A DNA stretch of 64,000 bases from positions 21,186 to 85,185 of the forward strand of contig BNZQ01000001.1 in NCBI GenBank assembly GCA_026001225.1. Reading direction: 5' to 3'. Under the pieces are notes generated by a model. It was not told the origin of the DNA. It was given only the letters and a program-made list of their open reading frames with translations, and did not search any database. Shown one piece after another: positions 9,918 through 19,009 of the stretch. Each line of letters starts with the position of its first letter. The stretch's first letter is position 1. This DNA comes from Clostridia bacterium. Lineage in GTDB: Bacteria > Bacillota > Clostridia > Christensenellales > DUVY01. Both the position numbers and the translations under genes were made by a program.

Positions 9918-10736
9918 ATGGTTATCATCAGTGCGTTTGCGGACGAAGCCGCCGAAAGCTTGGCGGGGCAGATTACCGCCCTCAAGAAACACGAGTTTAA
10001 ATATTTGGATGTGCGGGCGATAGACGGCAAAAATATAAAAGATTTATCAGCCAGGGAGTGCAAGGAATATTCGTCTGTATTGCGCGATGAAGGCATTAGT
10101 GTGAACTGTATCGCTTCGCCGATAGGTAAAATCGATGTAACGGTCGATTTTACCGCATATACGGACATTGTGAAACGGATTTTCGAGAACGCGAAGATCT
10201 TCGGAACGGACAAAATACGGGTGTTTAGCTTTTATAACGCGCAGAAAGAGAAAGGCCGCGTATTCGATTGCATGAACCGTTTTGTAGAACTCGGCCGCGC
10301 ATTCGGCGTCAAATTATTCAGCGAAAACGAGCAGGGGCTTTACGCCGAAAGGGCGGTCGGTGCGGCCGAATTACTTGAAAATGTACCCGGCTTAAATAAC
10401 TTGTTCGATGCGGCAAATTACGTTTTGACCGGACAGAATATAGGAGAAGCGGTTGAGTTGCTTGCTGAAAAAACGGAGTTTTTTCATGCGAAGGACGCGT
10501 TATATACCGGCGAAATCGTACCCGTGGGCGAAGGCGACGGTAAAATCGCCGAAACGCTGAAAAACCGTAAGGGCGATTTGTTTCTGACGCTGGAGCCGCA
10601 TTTATTTGAATTCGGAGGGCTTGCGAATTTGGCCGCACACGGATTAAAATTTAAAAACCGCTACGACGACCCTGCTTCGGCATTCGATGCGGGTGCCGCC
10701 GCTTTCAAAAAATTATTGAAAGCAATCGGGGAATAA
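9918..10736 (+). CDS. Sugar phosphate isomerase/epimerase-like TIM-barrel protein
   Basis: I chose the ATG at 9918 because AAGGAG sits just upstream; an in-frame ATG 36 nt earlier lacks a ribosome site. The 272-residue product has the AP-endonuclease-2/xylose-isomerase-like fold: ISAFADEAA at the N-terminus, LFSENEQG mid-protein with a metal-ligand-type Glu, NLFDAANYV, and a late FLTLEPH with another candidate ligand. Members are isomerases, epimerases or dehydratases of sugars and inositols. The Gfo/Idh gene follows after 13 nt, a pairing common in unusual-sugar catabolism. The substrate cannot be read from sequence. Confidence 0.75.
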   Translation: MVIISAFADEAAESLAGQITALKKHEFKYLDVRAIDGKNIKDLSARECKEYSSVLRDEGISVNCIASPIGKIDVTVDFTAYTDIVKRIFENAKIFGTDKIRVFSFYNAQKEKGRVFDCMNRFVELGRAFGVKLFSENEQGLYAERAVGAAELLENVPGLNNLFDAANYVLTGQNIGEAVELLAEKTEFFHAKDALYTGEIVPVGEGDGKIAETLKNRKGDLFLTLEPHLFEFGGLANLAAHGLKFKNRYDDPASAFDAGAAAFKKLLKAIGE

Positions 10737-10749
10737 GAGGAAAAGGATT

Positions 10750-11619
10750 ATGTACAAGATTGCAATTTTAGGCACGGAAAATACCCACGCAATGGCGTTT
10801 TCACGCTACATCAACATTCCGGGGGCGGACGGCAAAAAACCGTTTCCCGACATGGAGGTTATAGGCGTGTACGGCAACGAAGCGTCGACGGAAGCCATAA
10901 TGCGCGAAACGGGCGTGAAACTTGCGGCTCGATCTCCGGACGAGTTTTTGGGCAAGGTTGACGCGGTGATGGTGACGGCGCGGAAGGGTTCGCTGCACGT
11001 TTCTTATGCAAAACCTTACGCCGAGGCGGGCCTGCCGCTGTTTATGGACAAACCATTTACGTCGGACTATGCGGAGGCGAAAGAGTTTATCAAACTCCTG
11101 AAAGATAAAAAGGTTTTGATTTCGGGCGGGTCTGCGGTCAAGCATTCGCCGGCGGTTCATGCAATAAAAGCGTTTGTTGACGGACTGATGGGGGGCGGCG
11201 AGTTCATCACGGGGACGTTGAATTTCAACGTCGTGCCGGACAGCGAACACGACGGGTTATTTTTTTACGCGTCGCATTTAATTGAAACGGCGCTCGCGGT
11301 GTTCGGTGAGGACGTGAAAACCGTAACGGCGGTTCGCAAGAATGACAGTATTACCGCTGTGTTCGGCTATGAAAACTTTGACGCGACGCTATTATTTACG
11401 GCGGGAGCAGAAAAATGCGCGGGAACGATTTACGGCAAAAAAGATATTAAACATTTTCCGATTGATATTTCTACCGTTTATGCGGAGGAAATTCGGATAT
11501 TTCATAATATGCTTGTCAAGAAAACGATGCCGCAAAATTATAAAAGTATGATATTACCCGTCAAATTGATTGAAAAAATTGATCGAGCGTATAAGACAGG
11601 AAAAACGGTAAGAGTATGA
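10750..11619 (+). CDS. Gfo/Idh/MocA-family oxidoreductase (atypical nucleotide-binding motif)
   Basis: The 289-residue protein has a Rossmann-like N-terminus and a family-typical MDKPF in the EKP position. The usual GxGxxG is replaced by GTENTH, so cofactor binding may differ or be weak; a Gfo/Idh subgroup with this GTEN-type start is found in sugar operons. The C-terminal half is the alpha/beta substrate domain, short for the family (usually 330-400 residues). It overlaps nagA by 4 nt (ATGA), indicating translational coupling. Substrate unknown; oxidation or reduction of a sugar ring carbon is inferred. Confidence 0.75.
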   Translation: MYKIAILGTENTHAMAFSRYINIPGADGKKPFPDMEVIGVYGNEASTEAIMRETGVKLAARSPDEFLGKVDAVMVTARKGSLHVSYAKPYAEAGLPLFMDKPFTSDYAEAKEFIKLLKDKKVLISGGSAVKHSPAVHAIKAFVDGLMGGGEFITGTLNFNVVPDSEHDGLFFYASHLIETALAVFGEDVKTVTAVRKNDSITAVFGYENFDATLLFTAGAEKCAGTIYGKKDIKHFPIDISTVYAEEIRIFHNMLVKKTMPQNYKSMILPVKLIEKIDRAYKTGKTVRV

Positions 11620-12797
11620 AAACGCTCTTTAAAAACTATAAATTGATATTGACCGACAGAATCGGGGAAGCTTTCGATTTGTTAGTTGCAAACGGGCGCA
11701 TAGTTAAAATCGGGCGCGCCCTGCCGAACTATGGTTGTAAAGTTTGCGACGGCGCGGGACAATACCTGTCCCCGGGTTTCATAGATATTCACGTTCACGG
11801 CGGGGCGGGATTTGATTTTGCGGACGCCGATCCGGACGAATATCTTAAAATCGCTGATTTCCATGCGAGGCACGGTACAACGACAATATTTCCCACTCTC
11901 GCGGGCGGGACGATAGAAGACTTTAAGGCGGCGGATAACGCCTTTCAGAATGCGGTCGACAGGACTAAAACCGTCACCCATCCTTCTTTACAGGGACTGC
12001 ACGTCGAAGGACCGTTTATTAACCCCGCGCAGGCGGGCGCGTTAAACCCGGAATATACCCACATAATCGAAGAGAATTATTATAAGGAATTGTTTTCATC
12101 GTGTCCTAATATTAAACGCTTAACAGTAGCGCCCGAGCTTGAAGGTAGCGAAGCGCTTGCCCAATATATGACGGAACGCGGCTTGATACCGTCGATAGGG
12201 CATACCGACGCTACTTGTGAGCAGGTATTACGCGCTTTTGGTAACGGATACCGATTGATGACGCACTTTTACTCGGCGATGCCGTCGGTGCGGCGGGTCG
12301 ACGCCTACCGTGTGGCCGGCGCGGTCGAAGCGGGATATTTAACAGACGATATGTATGTGGAAATAATCGCCGACGGTTCGCATCTGCCCGGCAACTTGTT
12401 GCGCCTTGTCTGCAAAGTGAAAAGAAAAGACCGCGTAATTTTAATTACCGACGCGATACGCGGCGCAGGGATGCAAAGCGGCGCGACAATAGTGGGCGGG
12501 CGCAAAAGCGGGATTCCGGCGATAGTAGAGGACGATGTGGCTAAAATGCCGGATAAAAGCGCGTTCGCGGGCAGTGTGGCGACGGCGGACCGCTTGATAA
12601 GGGTCATGCGCGAAGAAACGGACATGCGGCTTTATGAGATAGTCAACATGATGACTGCCAATCCGGCCGCCGCTATGGGACTAAGCGCGGACAAAGGAAC
12701 GCTTGAGGAAGGAAAAGTCGCGGATTTCGCCGTGTTCGACGAAAATATAAACGTGACGGAAGTATATGTAGCAGGAGAAAAGTATGAACGGAAATAA
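11616..12797 (+). CDS. nagA: N-acetylglucosamine-6-phosphate deacetylase
   Basis: This 393-residue amidohydrolase-superfamily enzyme converts GlcNAc-6-phosphate to glucosamine-6-phosphate plus acetate in the cytosol. Visible hallmarks are PGFIDIHVHGG (metal site), LHVEGPF, PSIGHTDA, MTHFYSAM and LITDAI, in the NagA order and spacing. The start overlaps the preceding gene by 4 nt, and the end overlaps nagB by 14 nt. MTHFYSAM replaces the commoner THLFNAM, so specificity for a related amino sugar is possible, but the assignment is good. Confidence 0.92.
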   Translation: MKTLFKNYKLILTDRIGEAFDLLVANGRIVKIGRALPNYGCKVCDGAGQYLSPGFIDIHVHGGAGFDFADADPDEYLKIADFHARHGTTTIFPTLAGGTIEDFKAADNAFQNAVDRTKTVTHPSLQGLHVEGPFINPAQAGALNPEYTHIIEENYYKELFSSCPNIKRLTVAPELEGSEALAQYMTERGLIPSIGHTDATCEQVLRAFGNGYRLMTHFYSAMPSVRRVDAYRVAGAVEAGYLTDDMYVEIIADGSHLPGNLLRLVCKVKRKDRVILITDAIRGAGMQSGATIVGGRKSGIPAIVEDDVAKMPDKSAFAGSVATADRLIRVMREETDMRLYEIVNMMTANPAAAMGLSADKGTLEEGKVADFAVFDENINVTEVYVAGEKYERK

Positions 12798-13566
12798 AGA
12801 ATTTATCAAGAGTTTTTACGCCGATAAAATGAAAGTAAAAATTTACGGCGACCGTGTGCAAGCAGGAAAAAGCGCGGCTGCGGATATAGCCGCCTTGTTA
12901 AAAACCTTGCTAAAACAAAAAACGGAAATCAACATGATGTTTGCTGCCGCACCGTCGCAGGAAGAATTTTTGTCGGAATTGGTCTGTGCGGACGGTATCG
13001 CGTGGGACAGAATAAACGCTTATCATATGGACGAATATATAGGATTACCCGCGGATGCGCCGCAGAACTTCGGTAATTTTTTGCGTATAAGGCTATTTGA
13101 AAAAGTTAAATTCAAGTCGGTTTATTATATAAACGGAGCGAGGACGGACGCGGAAGCCGAATGTGCGAGGTATGCGCAATTATTCGCAAAAAAAACGCTC
13201 GACATAGTATGCATGGGTATAGGCGAAAACGGGCATATCGCGTTTAACGATCCTCATGTTGCGTTGTTTAATGACTCGCAAACAGTCAAAATCGTAACAT
13301 TAGACGAAGCGTGCCGCCGCCAACAGGTGAACGACGGTTGTTTTCCCACCATTACGGCAGTGCCGAAAAATGCGATTACATTGACAATTCCGGCATTAAT
13401 GTCGGCCGCATATATTATCTGCGTCGTACCAGGCAGGCTTAAGGCCAACGCGGTACGGGCTACGGTCAAACTGGAGATTTCCGAACAATGTCCCGCGAGT
13501 ATATTGAGGATGCATGAACAAGCCGTGTTGTATTGCGACGCGGATAGCGGAGAATATATTTTATGA
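12784..13566 (+). CDS. nagB: Glucosamine-6-phosphate deaminase
   Basis: The 260-residue protein belongs to the NagB/RpiA family, which isomerises and deaminates glucosamine-6-phosphate to fructose-6-phosphate and ammonia. AYHMDEY, with Asp83, matches the proton-relay Asp, and GIGENGHIAFNDP holds the catalytic His151. The usual NEP glutamate is Asp here (NDP), a conservative change. AGGAGA lies just upstream of the ATG inside nagA, and the stop overlaps the next ATG. The nagA-nagB order gives a complete GlcNAc-6-P to glycolysis step. Confidence 0.9.
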   Translation: MNGNKEFIKSFYADKMKVKIYGDRVQAGKSAAADIAALLKTLLKQKTEINMMFAAAPSQEEFLSELVCADGIAWDRINAYHMDEYIGLPADAPQNFGNFLRIRLFEKVKFKSVYYINGARTDAEAECARYAQLFAKKTLDIVCMGIGENGHIAFNDPHVALFNDSQTVKIVTLDEACRRQQVNDGCFPTITAVPKNAITLTIPALMSAAYIICVVPGRLKANAVRATVKLEISEQCPASILRMHEQAVLYCDADSGEYIL

Positions 13567-14609
13567 AAATGATGAGATTCGGAATTATCGGTTGCGGCAT
13601 GATTTCAAGTTGGCATGTAAAGGCGATTGCCGCCAATGCGGATAAAGGTGCTGTTTTAACGGGCGTTACGGACAGTAATATAAATCTATCGCGGAAATTG
13701 GGGATCGAAACAGGCGCAAGAGTGTTTGACCACGCCGAAAAGCTGATTTGCGACGCTAATATCGACGTAGTGTGTATCTGTACGCCCAGCGGTTTGCACG
13801 CGGCTTTGGCAACGGCGGCGGTTTTAGCAGGCAAACACATCGTTGTAGAAAAACCTATGTCGCTGACCGTTGCGGACGGCAAAAAATTGATTGCCGCCTG
13901 CGATAAAACGGGCGTAAAATCTGCAATTATCTCACAGCTTCGTTTTACAGAGAATGTAAAAGCGGTCAAAAAAGCGATAACCGAGGAGCGGTTAGGAAAA
14001 CTTGTATACGGCGCAGCGGACATGAAATACTATCGTTCGCAGGAGTACTATGATAGGGGTTCGTGGCGCGGAACAAAGGAAATGGATGGCGGCGGCGCGC
14101 TGATGAATCAAGGTATTCACGGCGTTGACCTATTGCAATATTTGATGGGCGGGGTAAGAAGCATTTTTGCACGCGCAAAGACTCTTATACGCAAAATTGA
14201 GGTTGAGGACACCTTGACTGCGGTTATTGAATTCGGGAACGGAGCGTTAGGGAGTATTACGGCGACAACGAGCGTCAGTCCGGGATTCAACCGCAAAACA
14301 GAAATTTGCGGGGAATACGGTTCGATTATTTTAGACGAGGACGCCATTGCGGTTTGGAATGTCAAAGATTATCCGTTGCCAGAGGGTTTACGGTTAGGAC
14401 AACCGGTTGGAAATACGTCATCCGATCCTTCGGCATTCGGCGAGCGCGGGCATACCCTGCAAATCGCCGACCTAATAGACGCGGTGCGGGAAAACCGACC
14501 GGCACTGACCGACTGCCGCGAGGGGTTGAAACCCGTTGAAATAATCGCTGCCGCTTATGAATCCGCAGAAAAAAGAAAGGAGATAATTTTAAATGGAAAA
14601 GATTCCTAA
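13563..14609 (+). CDS. Gfo/Idh/MocA-family NAD(P)-dependent oxidoreductase
   Basis: The 348-residue protein is a canonical family member: FGIIGCGMISSWH supplies the GxGxxxxxH dinucleotide motif at residues ~6-18. CTPSGLHA and VEKPMSL (the EKP catalytic motif) follow at ~75-100, and GGGALMNQGIHGVD in the C-terminal half contains the conserved His. It starts 4 nt inside nagB (ATGA) and overlaps the following amidohydrolase by 17 nt. Likely a sugar or cyclitol dehydrogenase feeding this pathway. It is not closely similar to the Gfo/Idh protein at 10750, so two distinct redox steps are implied. Confidence 0.85.
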   Translation: MKMMRFGIIGCGMISSWHVKAIAANADKGAVLTGVTDSNINLSRKLGIETGARVFDHAEKLICDANIDVVCICTPSGLHAALATAAVLAGKHIVVEKPMSLTVADGKKLIAACDKTGVKSAIISQLRFTENVKAVKKAITEERLGKLVYGAADMKYYRSQEYYDRGSWRGTKEMDGGGALMNQGIHGVDLLQYLMGGVRSIFARAKTLIRKIEVEDTLTAVIEFGNGALGSITATTSVSPGFNRKTEICGEYGSIILDEDAIAVWNVKDYPLPEGLRLGQPVGNTSSDPSAFGERGHTLQIADLIDAVRENRPALTDCREGLKPVEIIAAAYESAEKRKEIILNGKDS

Positions 14610-15501
14610 GATTGACGTTCATGTGCATACGGCGCGTTACCGTTACAATAAAATTGCGCCTTTATACTGCGGTACTTCAAAATCTTATGCTTCGCCCAAA
14701 GAATTGATTGCCATTTATGACAAAATAGGGGTTGAAAAAGCCGTTATTCTGCCGATAGTCAATCCAGAGGCTTCTATAACCCTTTGTAACGAGGGAGTAT
14801 ACGCGGCGGTCAGAGAATATCCGAATCGGTTCGTTTGGTTTTGTAATATTGATCCGCGCGCGTACTTAAACGATCCGAGTGCAGACTTGTCGTTTTTTTT
14901 GGAATATTATAAAAAGTTTGGCGCCAGAGGCGTCGGCGAAGTTTGTGCCAATCTGCCTTTTAACGACCTGCGTGTACGCAACTTATTTACTCATTGCCAA
15001 AAAACTCGGCTGCCCGTTTTATTTCATATTGCGCCTCATGAGGGAAAGAATTACGGATTAGTCGATAAAATCGGTTTGCCGGGCTTGGAATCGGTCTTGC
15101 GCGATTTTCCTAATTTGGTATTTATTGGGCATTCACAACCGTTCTGGGCAGAAATATCGTCATCTATTACGGAAGCCGAACGCAACGGTTATCCGTCCGG
15201 AAAGATTACTGAAGGTCGCCTTGCCGAGCTTCTTACGCGTTATCCGAATCTTTATTGCGATATGTCGGCGAACAGCGGTATGAAAGCTTTAATGCGCGAT
15301 CCCGAGTACGCCTATCGTTTTATCGAGAGATTTGCCGACAAACTGCTTTTTGGTACGGATATTTGTATGTCGGACAATACGCACCCATATTTTTTTAGCG
15401 AATGGTTGGAAAAATCTTACAACGACGGTTGTATATCAAAGCCGAACTACGAAAAGATATGTTATATTAACGCCTCGCGGTTACTTAATATTAAAATTTG
15501 A
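14593..15501 (+). CDS. Amidohydrolase-2 family metal-dependent hydrolase
   Basis: The 302-residue TIM-barrel protein shows KIDVHVHT near the N-terminus (HxH metal ligands), GARGVGEV, FHIAPHEG, FIGHSQP (His ligand) and LLFGTDICMSDN near the C-terminus (Asp ligand). This order is typical of amidohydrolase-2 lactonases, decarboxylases and hydrolases. It is much shorter than uronate isomerase UxaC (~470 residues), so it does not fill that missing step. A sugar-lactonase role after a Gfo/Idh dehydrogenase is a reasonable inference. AAAGGAG precedes the start. Confidence 0.8.
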   Translation: MEKIPKIDVHVHTARYRYNKIAPLYCGTSKSYASPKELIAIYDKIGVEKAVILPIVNPEASITLCNEGVYAAVREYPNRFVWFCNIDPRAYLNDPSADLSFFLEYYKKFGARGVGEVCANLPFNDLRVRNLFTHCQKTRLPVLFHIAPHEGKNYGLVDKIGLPGLESVLRDFPNLVFIGHSQPFWAEISSSITEAERNGYPSGKITEGRLAELLTRYPNLYCDMSANSGMKALMRDPEYAYRFIERFADKLLFGTDICMSDNTHPYFFSEWLEKSYNDGCISKPNYEKICYINASRLLNIKI

Positions 15502-15511
15502 AATAGTAAAC

Positions 15512-15595
15512 ATGAAGAAAATCGTAATAGCGATAGACGCTTTTAAGGACACGATGAGTTCCGTCGAGGTTTGCGAGAACATAAAAAAGTATTAA
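15512..15595 (+). pseudogene. N-terminal stub of a glycerate kinase
   Basis: A 27-codon ORF begins ATG and ends TAA. Its product MKKIVIAIDAFKDTMSS, continuing VEVCENIKKY, matches the invariant start of glycerate-2-kinase (GarK/GlxK family, MKIVIAPDSFKGSLSA..EVAxAI). The family is ~370 residues, so more than 90% is missing, and the next gene starts 35 nt on. Glycerate kinases commonly sit in uronate operons, so the stub probably records deletion of an ancestral member. Confidence 0.72.
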
Positions 15596-15629
15596 ATTAA
15601 AAATAAAGGTAAAGGAAAAAGAAGATTTT

Positions 15630-16946
15630 ATGAAGAAATTAGCATTGTGCGGTGGTGAAAAAACCGTCAAAACGGAAAGGAAATACGCGCTTCCTTTTGT
15701 CGCGGAAGAAACATATCCAGTTGTCGAACGGTTAATGCGGAACGACCAAATTTCGTTTGCGCCGGTTTCACAGCAATTGGAAACAGAATTTGCCGCTTAT
15801 ACGGGGACAAAATACGCATTGGCGACACCTAACGGTACTACCGCAATTCAAGCGGCGCTGTTCGGCGTGGGTGTCGGTCCGGGCGATGAGGTCATAGTTC
15901 CGTCGTTTACCTTTTGGGCGACTGTCGGACCTGTTGCGGTCAATAATGCGATACCCGTGTTCGCGGATGTATCTTTGAGCGGGCACAATATGACGGCCGA
16001 TATAATCGCGCCTTTGATAACGGAAAAGACAAAAGCAATTTTACTCGTACACGTTTGGGGTAACCCGTGCGATATGGATTCTATTTCCGCGCTCGCTAAG
16101 AAACATAAGCTGAAAGTGGTCGCCGATTGTTCGCACGCGCACGGCGCCAAGTACGGCGGCAGTACGCGTGGCATTATTGGCGATGTCGCGGCATTTTCTT
16201 TACAAGGCGGCAAAACGATGTCCGGCGGCGAGGGAGGCTTGCTTGTAACCGATGACAAAGAAATATACGAGCGGGCTGTTGCGCTCGGTCATTACGAACG
16301 TATCGGAAAATTGGGCGAAAGTTCGGCGTTTTACCCTCTGCGCTTTACAGGTTGCGGGTATAAACATCGTATTCATCCGCTCTCGGCGGCCATCGCCCTC
16401 GGCAACTTGCATCGTTTGGATGAATTAAACGCAATACGTAATAAGAACGCGGCGCGGTTTGAGTCGTTAGTCAAAGGTTTGGATTATATAATACCGCAGG
16501 AAAGCCCACAAAAAGCCGAAAGGATATTTTCTTATCATTATATGCGTTACAACGCCGATAAATTGGGCGGCGTTTATATAGGAACATTCTTGAAGGCTTT
16601 GGCGGCCGAGGGTATAGTATGCGGCTCGTGCGGTTACGGTATATTGCATAAATCGCCACTTTATACGGGAATTGACAGCGTTTTCGGTAAAACTGGTCCG
16701 TTTAAAAATCCGCATTGGGAAAAATACACGCCCGTGAATAAACTGCCGAATACCGAGATTCTCGCCCAGAGCGCGTTCATGGCCGCGCCCAGATTCGAGT
16801 GTGCCGACGAAGCTGACGTGGAATTATACGCCGAGGCTTATGCCAAAATAAAGGGAAACGCCGACGAATTAACAGAGTATGACGGAAAGCATAACAAAGA
16901 GGCTCTTGAAAGCGATGGGCGCAGTATCAATTATGTAAAGAAATAG
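15630..16946 (+). CDS. DegT/DnrJ/EryC1/StrS-family PLP aminotransferase
   Basis: The 438-residue protein has the fold-type I sugar aminotransferase signatures. ALATPNGTTAIQAAL binds cofactor phosphate, PSFTFWATVGPV follows, VVADCSHAHGA carries the PLP-ring Asp, and AFSLQGGKTMSGGEGG places the Schiff-base lysine at Lys195. The family normally makes amino sugars from ketosugars with glutamate. In a catabolic operon with two Gfo/Idh enzymes it may run in the deaminating direction on a 3- or 4-amino sugar, which is inference. The sequence is slightly longer than usual (370-400) through a C-terminal tail. Confidence 0.85.
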   Translation: MKKLALCGGEKTVKTERKYALPFVAEETYPVVERLMRNDQISFAPVSQQLETEFAAYTGTKYALATPNGTTAIQAALFGVGVGPGDEVIVPSFTFWATVGPVAVNNAIPVFADVSLSGHNMTADIIAPLITEKTKAILLVHVWGNPCDMDSISALAKKHKLKVVADCSHAHGAKYGGSTRGIIGDVAAFSLQGGKTMSGGEGGLLVTDDKEIYERAVALGHYERIGKLGESSAFYPLRFTGCGYKHRIHPLSAAIALGNLHRLDELNAIRNKNAARFESLVKGLDYIIPQESPQKAERIFSYHYMRYNADKLGGVYIGTFLKALAAEGIVCGSCGYGILHKSPLYTGIDSVFGKTGPFKNPHWEKYTPVNKLPNTEILAQSAFMAAPRFECADEADVELYAEAYAKIKGNADELTEYDGKHNKEALESDGRSINYVKK

Positions 16947-16979
16947 ACGCGCAATTATGAAGGAGCCTATAGGAATATA

Positions 16980-18107
16980 ATGAAAGCTGACATAGGTTTG
17001 AAAGGACAGTGCCGGCCGTTTAGGATGGCGCAATGGCATCATGAATATAGAACTATGAAAATGACGTTCAGGTGGTACGGCGAGAGCGACCCTGTAAAGA
17101 TTGAATATATAAAACAGATACCGGGTATGCACTCAATAGTATCGGCAGTATACGGCGTTCCCGCGGGAGAAGTTTGGAGCGAAGCTTCCATACTGCATAT
17201 AAAGAACCGCGCCGGGAAAGCGGGATTAAATTTTGAGGTAGTGGAGAGCGTTCCCGTACACGAGGATATAAAGCTCGGCAAGCCCTCGCGTGATCTGTAC
17301 ATAGCGAATTACATTGAGAACATCAAGCGTTTAAGTAAATACGGCGTCAGATGCGTATGTTATAATTTTATGCCCGTGTTCGATTGGACGAGGACGCAGC
17401 TTGACAAAATGAATGCGGACGGCAGTACGAGCCTTGTGTACTATGCCGAACAGTTGAAAGGTAAAAATCCGTTATCAGGCGATATGTCGTTGCCGGGCTG
17501 GGACAGCAGTTACAGGAAAGAGGATTTAAAAATACTATTCGACGATTACGGCAAGCTGACCAAAGAGGATTTATGGAGCAATCTTGAATATTTCTTAAAA
17601 GCGATAATTCCGGTTGCGGAAAGGTACGGCATTAAAATGGCGATACATCCGGATGATCCGCCATGGGATATTTTTGGTCTGCCGCGCCTTATAACCGACG
17701 AAAAAAACATAGACCGGTTTTTAAAGCTTTACGACAGCAAGTACAGCGGTTTGACATTCTGTACCGGCAGTTTGGGTTGTGCGAAATCCAATGACGTCGT
17801 TCAAATGATAGACAAATATTCGAAAGCGGAAAGAATACATTTTATGCATATACGCAATGTCAGGTTGTTGGACGGCGAAAGCTTTGAGGAAAGTGCGCAC
17901 TATTCGCCCTGCGGCAGTTTGGATGTCGTTGAAATTTGCAAAGTTTTGCATAAGAACGGCTTTGACGGTTATATCCGTCCCGATCACGGCAGAATGATTT
18001 GGGACGAAATCGGCAAGCCGGGTTATGGGCTGTACGACCGGGCACTGGGCGCGATGTACATCACGGGTATATTTGAAACGTTAAATAAGACGAAAGGAGC
18101 GCAGTAA
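16980..18107 (+). CDS. uxuA: D-mannonate dehydratase
   Basis: The 375-residue protein matches UxuA, which removes water from D-mannonate to give 2-keto-3-deoxygluconate in hexuronate breakdown. Hallmarks are MTFRWYG near the start, VVESVPVHEDIK, CYNFMPVFDW, MAIHPDDPPW (His and Asp around the metal), and GYIRPDHGRM at the end. AGGA and GAAGGAG precede the ATG at 16980. Homology with UxuA begins only at Met26 (17055), which has no ribosome site, so a 25-residue N-terminal extension is likely. The next gene begins 3 nt after the stop. Confidence 0.92.
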   Translation: MKADIGLKGQCRPFRMAQWHHEYRTMKMTFRWYGESDPVKIEYIKQIPGMHSIVSAVYGVPAGEVWSEASILHIKNRAGKAGLNFEVVESVPVHEDIKLGKPSRDLYIANYIENIKRLSKYGVRCVCYNFMPVFDWTRTQLDKMNADGSTSLVYYAEQLKGKNPLSGDMSLPGWDSSYRKEDLKILFDDYGKLTKEDLWSNLEYFLKAIIPVAERYGIKMAIHPDDPPWDIFGLPRLITDEKNIDRFLKLYDSKYSGLTFCTGSLGCAKSNDVVQMIDKYSKAERIHFMHIRNVRLLDGESFEESAHYSPCGSLDVVEICKVLHKNGFDGYIRPDHGRMIWDEIGKPGYGLYDRALGAMYITGIFETLNKTKGAQ

Positions 18108-18110
18108 TTT

Positions 18111-18944
18111 ATGTGCAACGTAAAAGATAAAGTAATAGTTATTACAGGCGCGGGCGGGGTGCTTTGCAGTGCGTTTGCACAAGAACTTGCAAAATACGGC
18201 GCGAAAACGGCCCTCCTTGACTTAAATCTTATTGCCGCGCAAAAGTGCGCGGACGTGATAACCGCTGCGGGCGGAAAAGCAAAGGCGTACGAAAGCAACG
18301 TCTTGGATAAGGAAGGCTTGGAAAAAATCCGCGCGCAATTACATAAGGATTTCGGCAAATGCGATATTCTCATAAACGGTGCGGGCGGCAACAGCCCCAA
18401 GGCTTCGACGGACAAGGAATACTACTGCGACGGCGATTTGAATGCTGAAATAAAAACATTTTTCAACCTTGACAAATCAGGGTTTTCCTTTGTGTTTGAC
18501 CTTAATATCATGGGTACGGTTATACCGTCGCAGGTCTTTATTCAAGATATGACGGGAAGAAAAGGCTGTTCGGTACTTAACATATCCTCTATGAATGCAT
18601 TTAGACCGTTGACAAAGATACCGGCATACAGCGCGGCTAAAAGCGGCGTAAGCAATTTCACCCAATGGCTTGCGGTGCATTTTGCCAAAGAGGGAATACG
18701 TGTAAATGCGCTCGCTCCGGGCTTTTTTGTGACGCAGCAAAACTCGGCCTTGCTTTACAATGCGGACGGAACCCCAACGCCGAGGACGGGTAAGATTTTA
18801 GCCGCGACCCCTATGGGACGTTTTGGCAAAGATGAGGAACTTTTGGGCGCGTTAATGTTTCTCGTTGACGAAACCAAGAGCGGTTTTGTAACAGGCGTCA
18901 TTTTGCCTGTAGACGGCGGTTTCTCTGCGTACAGCGGTGTTTGA
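18111..18944 (+). CDS. SDR-family fructuronate reductase (D-mannonate oxidoreductase type)
   Basis: The 277-residue short-chain dehydrogenase has the nucleotide motif ITGAGGVLCSAFA near residue 12, NGAGG, catalytic NISSMNAF..(K)IPAYSAAKSG (Ser, Tyr, Lys triad), and the PGF..T tail. The insert after NGAGG and the terminal PVDGGFSAYSGV are typical of the SDR D-mannonate oxidoreductases that replace long-chain UxuB in many Bacillota. It would interconvert fructuronate and mannonate with NAD(H). AAAGGAG precedes the ATG, and the position after uxuA supports this role. Confidence 0.87.
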   Translation: MCNVKDKVIVITGAGGVLCSAFAQELAKYGAKTALLDLNLIAAQKCADVITAAGGKAKAYESNVLDKEGLEKIRAQLHKDFGKCDILINGAGGNSPKASTDKEYYCDGDLNAEIKTFFNLDKSGFSFVFDLNIMGTVIPSQVFIQDMTGRKGCSVLNISSMNAFRPLTKIPAYSAAKSGVSNFTQWLAVHFAKEGIRVNALAPGFFVTQQNSALLYNADGTPTPRTGKILAATPMGRFGKDEELLGALMFLVDETKSGFVTGVILPVDGGFSAYSGV

Positions 18945-19009
18945 CAAAGCTGAAACAGAAGAAATATTTTTTTGAGCAAATAAGTATAAGTAATAAAGGA
19001 AATGAATGA

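Noticed and set aside
14593-15501. Uronate isomerase (UxaC) to complete the pathway
   Set aside because: 302 residues and amidohydrolase-2 motifs do not fit the ~470-residue UxaC family.
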